NCBI RefSeq assembly: GCF_001663775.1
Contig: NZ_KV467168.1
Span: 224,420-288,419, forward strand
From: Arthrobacter sp. B6
GTDB lineage: Bacteria > Actinomycetota > Actinomycetes > Actinomycetales > Micrococcaceae
Reading direction: 5' to 3'
DNA length: 64,000 nt
Position 1 is the first letter of the stretch; every line of letters starts with the position of its first letter. The position numbers and the translations under genes are program-made. Below are positions 8,129 to 17,450 of the stretch, one piece after another. A model generated the notes under the pieces. The model did not search any database. It was not told the origin of the DNA and saw nothing but the letters and a program-made list of their open reading frames with translations.

Positions 8129-9403
8129 ATGGACAACGGCGGATCCGGCGAACTTCTGCAAATCCTGCGGGACGGACGCCCGCGAACCAGAGCAGACCTG
8201 GCTGGAATAACAGGCTTGGGGCGGGCAGCCATCAGTTCCCGCCTCGAGGCCCTCCTGGAACTCGACCTAGTTGTGCCGGTGTCGGATGCGGCTTCCACCG
8301 GAGGCCGCCCCTCGGCGCGACTAGCCTTCAACCCGCGTGCAAGGCTGATCGCTGCCGCCGACGTCGGCGCCACACACGCGACCGTGGCTCTCACGGACCT
8401 GTCGGGAAGGATTCTCTTGGAAACCACTGAACGACTTGAGATTTCGTGCGGACCGGAAGCTGTTCTGGACTGGCTAGCCATGACGCTGAGGGGCCATTTG
8501 AAAGCGATAAAGCGTCCGGCAACGGATATCATCGCTGTCGGCATCGGGCTGCCTGGTCCGGTGGAACACTCCACCGGAAAGCCGACCAGCCCGCCGATCA
8601 TGCCGGGATGGGACGGATTCGATGTCCCCGCGTACGTCCGGAAGACCTTTGACGTTCCCATACTCGTCGATAACGACGTCAATCTTATGGCCCTCGGGGA
8701 GCGGGCGGCCCGCTGGCCCAATGAGGACAACATGATCTTCCTTAAAGTCGCCACCGGTATCGGATCGGGAGTTGTTAGTGGAGGAATATTGCAGCGAGGC
8801 GCGGCAGGAGTCGCTGGAGACGTCGGCCATATTGCTGTTTCCAGGGCGGCAGGAATTCAGTGCCGCTGTGGCAAGACTGCCTGCCTGGAGGCCATAGCAG
8901 GCGCTCCGGCCGTAGCCGCGCAGCTCCGCGAAAGCGGACTGCAAGCAACCACCGCAAACGACGTCGTCGCGATCGTCCGTTCAGGAGACTTGGCTGCCAT
9001 TCAAGCCGTCCGACAGGCCGGCCGCGACATCGGAGAAATGCTCAACATGTGCGTTAGCTTCATCAACCCCTCCCTCATTGTCGTGGGCGGATCGCTTGCA
9101 CAGTCCGGTGAACATTTGATCGCCGGGATACGCGAAACGGTCTATGCACGCTCAACGCCGCTGGCGACCCAGCACCTGAATATCACCCAATCTGAAACCG
9201 GGCCGGAAGCTGGCGTGGTTGGGGCCAGCATCTTGGCCGTCGAACACGTCCTCTCCCCTCACCGAGTCAACGACCTCGCAACCAGGTTGCATTCCGGCGG
9301 ACACGAAGATACTCACGGTCTCCAGGAAGTGGAGGACGTCGCCCAGATGTCCCAGCCGCTCCCTGACGTGCTGGACAAACAATTGCAGGACACATTTCCT
9401 TGA
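8129..9403 (+). CDS. ROK-family transcriptional repressor
   Basis: 424 residues. An N-terminal winged helix (about residues 5-60, RADLAGITGLGRAAISSRLE) is followed by a ROK sugar-sensing domain: phosphate loop DVGATHATVALTD, GIGLPGPVEHSTG, DNDVNLMALGE, and the zinc motif GHIAVS with CRCGKTACLE. ROK repressors such as NagC and XylR bind operator DNA until a sugar ligand releases them. The start follows GGAGAGAC. The C-terminal 50 residues (HRVNDLATRLHSGG onward) extend past the usual end of the fold and look unstructured. It most likely controls the divergent sugar operon through the repeats at 7936-7999. Confidence 0.9.
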   Translation: MDNGGSGELLQILRDGRPRTRADLAGITGLGRAAISSRLEALLELDLVVPVSDAASTGGRPSARLAFNPRARLIAAADVGATHATVALTDLSGRILLETTERLEISCGPEAVLDWLAMTLRGHLKAIKRPATDIIAVGIGLPGPVEHSTGKPTSPPIMPGWDGFDVPAYVRKTFDVPILVDNDVNLMALGERAARWPNEDNMIFLKVATGIGSGVVSGGILQRGAAGVAGDVGHIAVSRAAGIQCRCGKTACLEAIAGAPAVAAQLRESGLQATTANDVVAIVRSGDLAAIQAVRQAGRDIGEMLNMCVSFINPSLIVVGGSLAQSGEHLIAGIRETVYARSTPLATQHLNITQSETGPEAGVVGASILAVEHVLSPHRVNDLATRLHSGGHEDTHGLQEVEDVAQMSQPLPDVLDKQLQDTFP

Positions 9404-9714
9404 CCACGCCTCCGACTGAAGATGCGCAAGACGGCCGCGCCAAAGGTGCAAGCGACGGATTGGGTCACTTCTCCCAGCATCCACCGTATTCCAGGGCATG
9501 CCCACCCAAGCCCGGCGGCGGCACCAATACTCGTCTTCGGGTGGGGTGCCGATACCAAACTCATCAACGGCCCAATCAAAGGGTTATAGAAGTAAACTAC
9601 CCCTAACAGCTGAGGTCCTCTCGGCCAGCCTTATGAGCCACCGCAGCCTCTTCCTCAGGCGCCGCGGCAACTCCCAAGTCCGCCATAATGGTTCAGCTGG
9701 TGAAGGAGGATGGC
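9404..9714. other. Non-coding gap between the ROK and AraC genes
   Basis: About 310 bases with no gene I can support. A minus-strand open frame overlaps the end of the ROK gene but matches no family I know. The last 15 bases hold the ribosome site (GGAGG) of the AraC-type gene. Confidence 0.5.
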
Positions 9715-10737
9715 ATGCCTCAAACTGGTACCGGGGACAGCGGCCGTCTGCGACGATATGTCGTGCAGGAGGGGCTGAACCCCGAACAAAGGTTCGAACA
9801 TTGGCGAGTGTGGTACGGCAGCGCCGTCGAAACCCCAATGCGGTTGGAAAAAGCGGTACGTACGACTCCTGTATCCTTCAATCCTTCAGCCATTAATCTC
9901 GCCGGGCCGGGCTTCAGCCTCATAGAAATGCACAACGCCCCCGCATTGGGCTCGTGGGCGCCGAATCCCGACACCGCGGACCTGCGCCTGGCCTACTTCC
10001 GCAAGGCGCCGGGGCTAACGCTCACTCTCAATGGTGTTCCTGAGCCAGTATCACCGGGCTCCGTCAGGTTCATCGATACCTCGCTGGGCGGAAGTTTTGA
10101 TGCGCCCGAAGGTTTTCACGCCCTGCAGCTTAATATCGACCGCAGCAGCCTAAATGTGAGCGAGGCCGAACTGAGCTCCCTACTTCGACTGCCTGACCTC
10201 GCAAAACACCCAATTGTGGGCACTTTCGTGATCCCTGCGCTGATGAGTTGGAAGCGGCCGGGCATCGACCGGGCAGCATCGGGGACCGCAGACATTTTCC
10301 GATCCGTGATGGCAACCCTGGTGGGCTCCCTGCTCGAAACATCGGTCAGCGATGAGGCGCAGAAACCGGCCCTAAGCCGGGCGGTGAAGAAATACCTTAA
10401 TGACAGTTATGACGACCCCAATCTGGATGTGGCAATGGTCGCCGATAGGTTTAACCTCTCCCGACGCTCCCTGTTCTACTTTTTCGAGAACGAAGAACTC
10501 CACCTGAGTGAGCGCATACGCGCTTTGAGAACGCGCAGAGCGCTGGAGCTACTCCTGCAGGCCGACGCTCAGAAGACAACATACTCAGAAATTGCGGAAT
10601 CGTGCGGATTCACCAATATGCAAAGTATGCGCCGTGCGGTGAAAGAGTTTACCGGGATGAATGTAAGGGAGATCCATCGATCCGAGACCAACGTTAATAT
10701 CGCCCTGCAACAACTGCGCGAGTCACTGAAGCCCTAG
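9715..10737 (+). CDS. AraC-family transcriptional regulator
   Basis: About 340 residues. The C-terminal 100 residues form the AraC/XylS DNA-binding domain: first helix-turn-helix NLDVAMVADRFNLSRRSL, second TYSEIAESCGFTNMQSMRRA with the conserved FTGM segment. The N-terminal 220 residues resemble the ligand-binding part of the AraC_binding_2 group (FEHWRVWYGSAVE, PGSVRFIDTS). An upstream ATG at 9688 is in frame, but ATG 9715 follows GGAGG and is preferred. No intact catabolic gene is adjacent; the decayed SDR downstream on the other strand may be what it once controlled. Its target is unknown. Confidence 0.88.
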   Translation: MPQTGTGDSGRLRRYVVQEGLNPEQRFEHWRVWYGSAVETPMRLEKAVRTTPVSFNPSAINLAGPGFSLIEMHNAPALGSWAPNPDTADLRLAYFRKAPGLTLTLNGVPEPVSPGSVRFIDTSLGGSFDAPEGFHALQLNIDRSSLNVSEAELSSLLRLPDLAKHPIVGTFVIPALMSWKRPGIDRAASGTADIFRSVMATLVGSLLETSVSDEAQKPALSRAVKKYLNDSYDDPNLDVAMVADRFNLSRRSLFYFFENEELHLSERIRALRTRRALELLLQADAQKTTYSEIAESCGFTNMQSMRRAVKEFTGMNVREIHRSETNVNIALQQLRESLKP

Positions 10738-10768
10738 CGCCTAAACCGCGCTCGACCTATCGGCGAGG

Positions 10769-11300
10769 TCATGTCCCATTCGCGACTTCGTCCAGTTCGA
10801 TGAAGCGCCCGAGGAGAGACGTCTGGTTCGCGCCAATGATCACCGCCTTCAAATCCTCCGTAGAGATTCGCTGCGCCTCGGCAATGTTGTGCACCGTATT
10901 GGCCACGCCGTCTGAGTAGGTCGGGCCGCCGAGGATTGTGTTGACGTAACGCCGTTCCGCGGGTGAGCTTGGCGAGGCCGTTACTCCAGGCGAGCATCCC
11001 GGCGTTGTCACGCCGGAGTTCGTCATGTCAGCCGGTATGTTTACGCTTGATTCGCATCCCAACAAGATGATTTCGGCCACATCCTGCCGCGAGCATTCCG
11101 GGCAGCAGCTCTCGCGAGAGTCGGACTCCGCTCATGCTTGACGGCAAAATAGCGCGACCTGTCCTCGTCGGGTATCTCGGCGAAGGGCTTTAGCCCGAAG
11201 AGGCCGGCGTTGTTGACGAGAATGTCGACGCCGGCGAGCGCAGCGAGAAGGGCCGCCAAACACTGAGTAACGTCACCAGGTAACTTTTCAGTGGCGCTCT
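10769..11300 (-). pseudogene. Short-chain dehydrogenase/reductase remnant
   Basis: The reverse strand carries SDR pieces in several frames: GVDILVNNAGLFGLKPFAEI at about 11160-11230, ILLGCESSVNIPADM, then GLAKLTRGT in another frame, and NTILGGPTYSDGVAN with IIGANQTSLLGRFIE. The NAD-binding start (TGxxxGIG) and the C-terminal end are missing, and at least three frame changes are needed to join the pieces. The order matches one SDR gene, so this is a dead copy rather than several genes. Boundaries are approximate. Confidence 0.75.
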
Positions 11301-11702
11301 GGCAGCTCCTGCCGATTCTCTGTAGCCTGACCGGCATGGACAGCGGAAAGCCCAGGCTGGTCAGAGGGTCCTTGCCGTGATGGCGGACGCCGCAGAGTCA
11401 ACTGCCCTGCTCAACGGCCTTGTGCTGCCTGCCTGGTTCGGACCTGACAATTTTGTCCGGTTCCAGGTGGTTTCCGTGTGCTTGTTTGTGCCGCGGTGTG
11501 CAGAGCCGGCTGTGGTTCTGCCCTATGTGTTTGGCTTGACGGTTCTGGGCGTGGTGCCTCGCTGGTGGGACCTAGCCGTCCATGTCCTGACCATCTGGGC
11601 TTTCGGGGCGATCTCATCTTGCCGGTGGTCTGATGACCCCCTCGTCAACCAGACTGGTAAAGCTGGCCGGGCAGGCATCCAGCAGCAGGACCGGGTGTTC
11701 CT
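11301..11702. other. Gap with one doubtful open frame
   Basis: Between the SDR remnant and the AI-2E gene. A plus-strand frame at 11377-11706 could encode 109 residues with one hydrophobic stretch (about residues 50-82), but it has no clear ribosome site and no family resemblance I recognise. I do not call it a gene. Confidence 0.35.
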
Positions 11703-12857
11703 ATGACGCCGGTAAGGAAACGGGTCACTCCGATAACGAAGTGGCACCGGGCCCGTTCTCCATATGGGCCCCCTGCAGCAGGAGCGCCTGCCGGCCCATC
11801 CGATCCCCGGCAGGGGCAGATCCACGCTTTCCGGGTCGGCCTTGCCGGTGCCCTCGGCGTCGGGGTAGGGCTGATCGTTTGGGCTGCGGTTTCCTCCCTG
11901 GCAACGCTGTTCGTATACATTGGCCTGGCTGTTTTTGTCGCCCTCGGGCTAGACCCCGTACTCCGATGGCTGGAAGGCCGGAACGTGCCCCGACCCTTGG
12001 CTGTCGTCCTCGTAATCGGTGCGCTGGGGCTCTCCGTCACCAGCTTGCTGTACTGGATCATTCCCCGCCTGATCGGGGAAATCCGTGCCCTGATCGATTA
12101 CCTGCCAGCGCTGATAGAACGGCTGTTGCGTTCGGATTGGGTGGAAAACATCGCGGGTATCCTCTCCGGCTACCTGAACCTGGACGAACTGCTTGCGACC
12201 CTGACAGGGTTCCTAAGCGACCCAGATAACCTCGTTGCCCTCGGAGGTGGGCTCCTTACCGTCGGGGCGGGACTGCTGGGTGGCTTTACCGGAGCAATCT
12301 TCGTGTTCATCCTCACCATGTATCTCACGGCGACCCTCGCCCGGACCAAGAGGGCAGCATACCGCCTGGTTCCCGCAAGCCAGAGGGAAGCCTTTATCGA
12401 TATCGCAGAGGACACTGCAGATTCAATCAGCAGATACCTAATGGGAAACTTCGCATTGTCCCTAATTAACGGCCTGTTATCCGCAGTCTTCCTGACACTG
12501 ATTCAAGCTCCCGGCCCGCTGCTCCTGGCAGTTATCGCCGCCTTCGGATCCTTTGTCCCCATGGTGGGCACCTTGGTCTCATCAGTTGTCATCACCGCCG
12601 TTTGTCTTACAGCTTCGCCACAAACAGCGGTCGTGGCGGGAATCTACTACCTGGTGTACATGCAGGTCGAGGCCTACATTCTCACTCCGAGGATCATGGA
12701 CAAGGCCGTGGAAATACCAGGTTCGCTCGTCTTGGTCGCCGTCGTGGCGGGAGGCACGCTGGGCGGTATTCTGGGTGCGCTGGTAGCGGTGCCGCTGGCC
12801 ACCTCCGCCGTCATCATTATTCACAAAGTCGTGATTCCCCGACAGAACAGCCGCTAG
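11703..12857 (+). CDS. AI-2E family (PerM-like) membrane transporter
   Basis: 384 residues. A variable basic N-terminal tail (about 45 residues) precedes seven or eight transmembrane segments in the PerM/TqsA arrangement: two helices, a long amphipathic region (LIGEIRALIDYLPALIERLL), then the conserved GNFALSLINGLLSAVFL, FVPMVGTLVSS, YLVYMQVEAYILTPRIM and ILGALVAVPLATSAV. Family members are exporters or exchangers of small molecules; roles in autoinducer-2 and Na+/H+ exchange are reported for some. The start overlaps no other gene, and an inner ATG further on would remove only the tail. Nothing nearby indicates a substrate. Confidence 0.88.
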   Translation: MTPVRKRVTPITKWHRARSPYGPPAAGAPAGPSDPRQGQIHAFRVGLAGALGVGVGLIVWAAVSSLATLFVYIGLAVFVALGLDPVLRWLEGRNVPRPLAVVLVIGALGLSVTSLLYWIIPRLIGEIRALIDYLPALIERLLRSDWVENIAGILSGYLNLDELLATLTGFLSDPDNLVALGGGLLTVGAGLLGGFTGAIFVFILTMYLTATLARTKRAAYRLVPASQREAFIDIAEDTADSISRYLMGNFALSLINGLLSAVFLTLIQAPGPLLLAVIAAFGSFVPMVGTLVSSVVITAVCLTASPQTAVVAGIYYLVYMQVEAYILTPRIMDKAVEIPGSLVLVAVVAGGTLGGILGALVAVPLATSAVIIIHKVVIPRQNSR

Positions 12858-13262
12858 ACCCGCCCTGACAGGAGCCACGCGCCCATCGTCGACTGGTTCC
12901 ACCCCGGGGCCTGTCCTGCCGCCACGGAAGCCAGAGCGAACCACAGGGCCGCTGCTTCCGGTACAGCGTCCCTACGTCCCGGGAGTCAGGAGCTGGACCC
13001 GTGGGTCGACTCTCTCTTTTTCTCTGACTGTCGGATTGCATCTGAGAACATCATGAACCACTGTCAATAAAACGGAATTCGCGCTATTCTGACGCCAACG
13101 CAGACCGTCGTGTCGAATTTTGCCTACTAGACGAGGATGGCAGACCGTCGCCCGCAAGTTGCCCGCGCTGCCCGCTCCCCCGTTCAGTCGGCTCTACGGC
13201 GAAGCGACTCCGACAAACCCTGCTCTCGGGCATAATCCGATGGCGACTTGACTCAATAACCG
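12858..13262. other. Non-coding gap
   Basis: About 400 bases without a supportable gene. A 17-base string beginning CTGCCCGC at 13168-13184 recurs at 17541-17557 in another gap, possibly by chance. No convincing terminator for the AI-2E gene is visible. Confidence 0.4.
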
Positions 13263-13725
13263 TTATCGGCCTTTAAACAGCGGGAGCAGAAGTAGCTGCA
13301 GGAGCCCGTGGCTAAGCGGATGGGATGTCGGCACTGTGGCTCCGTCGTAGGTTATCTCCGTCTGTCCGTGAGGCGCAGGTTGGCCTAGATTTACGAAGAC
13401 GATTTCCTCGATTGTGAGGATGCTTTGGCGTGTGATCATGTTGCGGACTTCGGCCCGCATTGTCAGGGAGGTCCGCCCAAACCTTGCGGCTGTCAGGCCC
13501 ATCTCAACCACCTCGCCCTGCCTTGCGGAGCTGATGAAGTTGATTTCGGGGATATATTTTGTGACGGCTCGGCCGTTTCCCAGTTGAAGGATGGCGTATA
13601 TCGCCGCCTCCTCGTCGATCCACTTCAACAGGCTGCCGCCAAAAAGGGGTGCCGTCAGCGTTGAGGTCTTCTGGTCGAATCCACTTGCGCGTCCTGAGGG
13701 TGATTCCAGATGAGTAATCAGGCAT
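13263..13725 (-). pseudogene. Acyl-CoA thioesterase (hotdog fold), frameshifted
   Basis: The reverse strand starts MPDYSSGITLRTRKW with IRPEDLNADGT, then the frame shifts. The rest of the hotdog thioesterase follows in the next frame: KWIDEEAAIYAI, YIPEINFISSARQGEVVEMG, RFGRTSLTMRAEVRN, TIEEIVFVNLG. The break falls in a run of five A and four G on the plus strand (13641-13649); removing one base restores GTLFGGSLLKWIDEEA, the expected family sequence. Both halves are otherwise well preserved, so this is either a recent inactivation or a homopolymer sequencing error. The family hydrolyses acyl-CoA thioesters. Confidence 0.8.
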
Positions 13726-13962
13726 CGACGGTCGGTGAGGCTTTGAAGGGCAGGCGCGGGTCGATGTCCTGGGTGTCCCAGGTCTGTCGGACCCAGCCGT
13801 GGTGCGGGTCGTCGCTGATCAGCCAGTCGCGTATGGGGCCGGGGCCGGCCATGACGTTGAGGTAGTAAAGGTCGTAGCCTGGGGCGGCCATGGCGGGGGC
13901 CGTGCCAGCCGTACGGGACCAGGACGACGTCGCCAGGGCAGACCTCGGCGGAGACGTCGATG
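13718..13962 (-). pseudogene. iolB: iolB (5-deoxy-glucuronate isomerase), 3' remnant
   Basis: Only the C-terminal 80 or so residues of IolB remain. The reverse strand reads DVSAEV then PGDVVLVPYGWHG in one frame, and PAMAAPGYDLYYLNVMAGPG, DWLISDDPHHGWVRQTWDTQ and DIDPRLPFKASPTVDA-stop in the next. The frames are separated by one extra base in a run of five C/G (13895-13899). The 5' two thirds are absent and the homology stops where a sugar-porter remnant begins on the other strand (about 13957-13963). IolB converts 5-deoxy-glucuronate to 2-deoxy-5-ketogluconate in inositol breakdown. No intact copy lies in this window. Confidence 0.8.
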
Positions 13963-15029
13963 GGGCGTCAATGGTGGTGCCGGTGTATCTTGCCGAACTG
14001 GCGCCCTACGAGATTCGTGGATCGCTCGCCGGCCGTAACGAGGTCATGATTGTCTCTGGCATGCTGGCTGCCTTCGTGGTCAACGCCGTATCGGCAACCT
14101 TTGGGGAGAGTTCCACGGTGTTTGGCGCATCAGGCTCTCAGTCTCTGCCTTGCCGGCCGTCGCATTGTTCTCCGGCATGCTTCGCATGCCTGAATCACCC
14201 CGGGTGGCTCGTCTCCAAGGGGCGGCAGGAAGATGCCCTTAACGTACTGAAGACCATCCGCTCCGTCGATCGCGCGGAAGCCGAAGTTGAAGAGGTCAGG
14301 CACCTCGGAAACGAATACAAGGAAACGACGAGGTGGTCAGTGCTTGCGGTGCTGAAGAACAAGTGGCCGCTGCGCCTCATCTTGGTTGGTATTGGCATTG
14401 GCGTTGCCCAGCAGCTCACGGGCATCAATTCCATCCTGTACTACGGGCAGTCGGTCCTTATTAAGGCTGGCTTCAACTCCAACGCAGCCCTCATCGCCAA
14501 CAGCGCCCCCGAAGTCATCTCGGTTCTCGGCAGCCTCATCGCGCTGCGGCTGATGGAAACCATGAACCGCCGCACGACGTTCATGTTGGGCTACGGACTC
14601 ACCACCGCATGCCACTTCCTCATCGGCATCGCCTCCGTGACACTGCCTATCGGCAACCCGGCACGCCCGTTCGTTCTCCTTTTCTTGATTGTCGCCTTCG
14701 TGGGGTCTATGAACACATTTCTGAACGTCGCCACCTAAGTCACGCTGTCCGAAATCTTCCCGCTGCATATCCGCGGTTTTGCCATCGGTATTTCTGTCTT
14801 CTGCCTCTGGATCGCCAACGCCTTCTTCGGTCTGTACTTGCCCTCCATCGACGCCGCCGTCGGGATCACTGGCACATTCTTCATGTTCGGTGCCGTGGGT
14901 ATTGCAGCCCTCATCTTCGTCTACACGCAGATGCCCGAAACACGCGGCCGCACCCTTGAGGCGCTCGAAGAGGACGTCACAACCGGCGCGATCTACCAGG
15001 TCCATAAAAAAGAGCGTCCGCCCCCCTAG
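13957..15029 (+). pseudogene. MFS sugar porter (inositol-transporter type), 5'-truncated remnant
   Basis: Sugar-porter homology begins in mid-protein (GASMVVPVYLAELAPYEIRG), so the first four or so helices are missing. Between about 14115 and 14205 the frame shifts out and back (GVWRI and MLRMPESPR appear in another frame). At 14736-14738 a TAA replaces the codon between NVAT and VTLSEIFPLHIRG. The end is intact: PETRGRTLEALEEDVTTGAIY. The tail and context fit the inositol porters of actinobacterial iol clusters. It lies head to head with the iolB remnant, both lacking their 5' ends. Confidence 0.85.
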
Positions 15030-15163
15030 AAGGACTGCCCGCGGCCACGGCCTCCAGGGCCCAAGCAGGCGGCGCGAAGCGATAGCCACCGTCGGAACCC
15101 TGTACAACGGCCGCAGCGGGCTCTTGGTACCGCGCTAAATAGTTTTTCGAAACTATCAAGAAG

Positions 15164-15197
15164 TTGGGCCCCGACCTCACGAAAGGTCGGGGCCCAA
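15164..15197 (+). terminator. Strong hairpin after the porter remnant
   Basis: A perfect 14-base-pair stem (TTGGGCCCCGACCT at 15164-15177 with its complement at 15184-15197) and a 6-base loop, followed by ATGCGTTTT. This is the old transcription terminator of the porter gene. Confidence 0.75.
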
Positions 15198-15394
15198 ATG
15201 CGTTTTGATCGATGCTGTAGATCCGAAGCCGGAGCAAAGCCCAGGGAGGACTGCAGGACTTGCCGATGAGAGGTGCCACGGACGCGGGTCCCAGGGCATC
15301 TGCGCAATTTACGCCCGGCGGATGCACAAGGAATCCGAATGAAAAGGGGAATCCCCGCTTCCGGTTCTGACGGCCCGGCCGTCACGTCAGCTGT
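15198..15394. other. Non-coding gap
   Basis: No gene seen. A short perfect palindrome (TGACGGC, CCG, GCCGTCA at 15369-15385) lies just past the stop of the minus-strand isomerase and may help end its transcript. Confidence 0.4.
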
Positions 15395-16306
15395 TTAGGA
15401 GGCCGTGGCACGGACGGAGCAGGAGAGGATGTGCTTCCGGGTGCGCTCGGCGATCGGAAACGGCGTATCAAAGCTGGGCAATGGGTACATGTCCTGCTCA
15501 ACGATGGCGAACAGGTCCCTGCCCAGCCCGGCTGCGGCATCGAGGATCGGTTCGAAGTCCGGTACGCCCCGGGGCGGCTCGGTCATGATCCCCTGAGGTA
15601 CCGCGTCGGCGAAGGTAACCCCGTTCTTCAGGACGTCGAACAACAGATCCTGGTCAACCTGCTTCAGGTGCAGGTAACCGATCCGGTCGGGATGTTCTTT
15701 GATGAGCCGGACACTGTCACCGCCGTAGTAGGCCAGATGGCCTGTGTCGAGGCAGACGCTGACGTAGCGCGGGTCGGTTTCGTTCAGGAATCTGTTGAGC
15801 TCCCGATAAGTGCCAATTTGGCTTTCGGCGTGTGAGTGAAATTGCTGGGCAAGCCCGAATTCTTCCTGCAGTGCCCGCCCAAGCCGGTTGTGGAGTTCCC
15901 GGAGGTTGTTCCATTGCTCCGTCCCGGGTGTGCGCAGGGCCGGGTTGGTGAATTCGGGTTCGCCCCACATCTCCGGAAGAACAACTACGTGTTCTGCCCC
16001 GAGCGCCGAAATCAGCTTGCCGATCTGTTGGGCTTCGGCCCAAGCGGCGTCCCAGGACTCCGAAGCGCCGCGGTGGAAGGACGTGAACATGGTTCCCGCA
16101 GTCAGCCGCAGCCCGCGCGAACCCAGCTCGTCGGCGAGCTGGTTCGGATCGGTTGGCAGGTACCCGTAGGGCCCAAGCTCGATCCATTCGTATCCTGCGT
16201 CCCGGACTTCATCGAGGAAACGGTCGTAAGGGGGCTGCTGGGGATCATTGGGGTACCAAACGCCCCAGGAATCCGGTGCGGTTCCTATGTGAATGCTGCT
16301 TGTCAT
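15395..16306 (-). CDS. IolE-like TIM-barrel protein (inosose dehydratase/isomerase family)
   Basis: About 303 residues from ATG 16306; a TTG six codons upstream (16324) is an alternative. It opens IGTAPDSWGVWYPNDPQQPP with WIELGPYGYLPTDP, a form typical of TIM-barrel proteins in actinobacterial inositol clusters. The metal residues are present: FHSHAESQ (Glu), VCLDTGHLAYYGGD (Asp), GYLHLKQVD (His) and AIVEQDMYP (Glu). The likely role is dehydration or isomerisation of an inosose (keto-inositol) in the cytoplasm. It is last in the minus arm, 43 bases after the LacI gene. It is not the closest form to Bacillus IolE, so the exact step is uncertain. Confidence 0.8.
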   Translation of the reverse strand: MTSSIHIGTAPDSWGVWYPNDPQQPPYDRFLDEVRDAGYEWIELGPYGYLPTDPNQLADELGSRGLRLTAGTMFTSFHRGASESWDAAWAEAQQIGKLISALGAEHVVVLPEMWGEPEFTNPALRTPGTEQWNNLRELHNRLGRALQEEFGLAQQFHSHAESQIGTYRELNRFLNETDPRYVSVCLDTGHLAYYGGDSVRLIKEHPDRIGYLHLKQVDQDLLFDVLKNGVTFADAVPQGIMTEPPRGVPDFEPILDAAAGLGRDLFAIVEQDMYPLPSFDTPFPIAERTRKHILSCSVRATAS

Positions 16307-16349
16307 GGCTGTTTCTACTTTCAAGCTTTAGTGTCCGTGGCTGCCAGGC

Positions 16350-17450
16350 CTATGGCACAGGCAGATGGAAGAACTTTGGGGTGGGAAGTGGTGCACCTTC
16401 AGTGCGCGGTACACCGCTGGAGGTCCGTACGACCACGTGCGGAATTTCCTTGTGTTCAAGCCAGGCGGCGTCCGGGGTTTCAAGGCGGGTCACCATCGCT
16501 GCCACTGCCCGATCGGTGAGGTCCCGCGGAGTAAAGCCGACTGTGGTGAGCTGGACATAGGGCAGGCGGGAGAGCGTGCTGTCGTCAAAGCCAACGACGG
16601 ACATGTCTTCGGGGACCCGAAGCCCATGCCGCACCAGGGTTCCCATAATGCCCATTGCGCTGCGGTCGTTGGCGCCCATGATGGCGGTCGGAAGGTGGGC
16701 ACGGTGCAGAAGCTCGATCGCCGCTGCCGATCCCCCCTCTTCCGAGTAGTCCCCCTCAACGACGTCGATACGGTCCCCAAGGCCTGCTGCGTTCATCGCC
16801 TTCTCGTAAGCACGGCCGCGGACCGTGCTGCCGGGACCGTTGCCTCCGTTGACGTAGGCAATCCGGGTGTGCCCCAGCTCGATGAGGTGCTCCACGAGCA
16901 TGCGGGTGCCGGCAGCATCGTCGACGCGTAAATCGTCGCGGGCCTCCGTGCTGCGGGGGCCACCGACCATGGTCACAGGGATACTTCCCGGCAGACCTGA
17001 GGCAAAGCCACCTCCCCCCTCGGCCGCGAGCACGAAGAGTCCTTCAATCCGCTGGCCCAGCAGCTCCGCAACGACAGTGGCGCTGCTGCGGTCCTTCGTC
17101 AACGGACCTAGGATCAGGGAGAACCCGAGCTTCTGAGCCGACTCGAAGAGAGCCTCGACCAGGTCAACCTCGAAGGGCTGATGCATGGTGAACAGCACCC
17201 CAAGCCGGAAGGTGCGGCGTCCCCGGAGTGCCCGTGCGGAGGCATCCGGGTAGTAGCCGATTTCCTTTGCCGCTGCGAGAACTTTCTTGCGTGTGTCATC
17301 GCTGGCACCGGGAAGGTCGCGGAGGACAAGGGAGACCAGCTGGCGGGACACCCCAACATGGTCTGCGAGGGTCTTCATGGTGGGCCTTCTTGCTGCAAGG
17401 CCGGTCGCCGCTGGCGATGTCGCCTCTGATTGCTCCGCTTGAATGTCCAC
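16350..17450 (-). CDS. LacI-family transcriptional regulator
   Basis: 366 residues. A 24-residue tail precedes the LacI helix-turn-helix (TMKTLADHVGVSRQLVSLVL) and hinge (ASARALRGRRTFRLGVLF). A periplasmic-binding-like sensor domain follows (VDLVEALFESAQKLGFSL, TAIMGANDRSAMGIM, VVGFDDSTLSRLPYVQLTTV). The GTG start at 17450 has GGAG six bases before it; an inner ATG at 17378 would begin right at the helix-turn-helix. It lies between two TIM-barrel genes on the same strand. It is the best candidate to bind the paired palindromes at 18492-18547 and control both arms of the iol cluster, releasing them when an inositol intermediate appears. Confidence 0.9.
   Translation of the reverse strand: MDIQAEQSEATSPAATGLAARRPTMKTLADHVGVSRQLVSLVLRDLPGASDDTRKKVLAAAKEIGYYPDASARALRGRRTFRLGVLFTMHQPFEVDLVEALFESAQKLGFSLILGPLTKDRSSATVVAELLGQRIEGLFVLAAEGGGGFASGLPGSIPVTMVGGPRSTEARDDLRVDDAAGTRMLVEHLIELGHTRIAYVNGGNGPGSTVRGRAYEKAMNAAGLGDRIDVVEGDYSEEGGSAAAIELLHRAHLPTAIMGANDRSAMGIMGTLVRHGLRVPEDMSVVGFDDSTLSRLPYVQLTTVGFTPRDLTDRAVAAMVTRLETPDAAWLEHKEIPHVVVRTSSGVPRTEGAPLPTPKFFHLPVP

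Noticed and set aside
11377-11706. A possible small membrane protein of 109 residues
   Set aside because: Single hydrophobic stretch, no ribosome site, no recognised family, and it lies amid gene debris.
13890-14738. Reading the porter remnant as an intact 282-residue transporter
   Set aside because: The start lies in iolB antisense sequence, the middle is frameshifted, and homology continues past the stop at 14738, so it is not a working gene.
14337-15107. A 256-codon minus-strand frame
   Set aside because: It is the shadow of the decayed sugar porter, whose protein similarity is clear on the plus strand.
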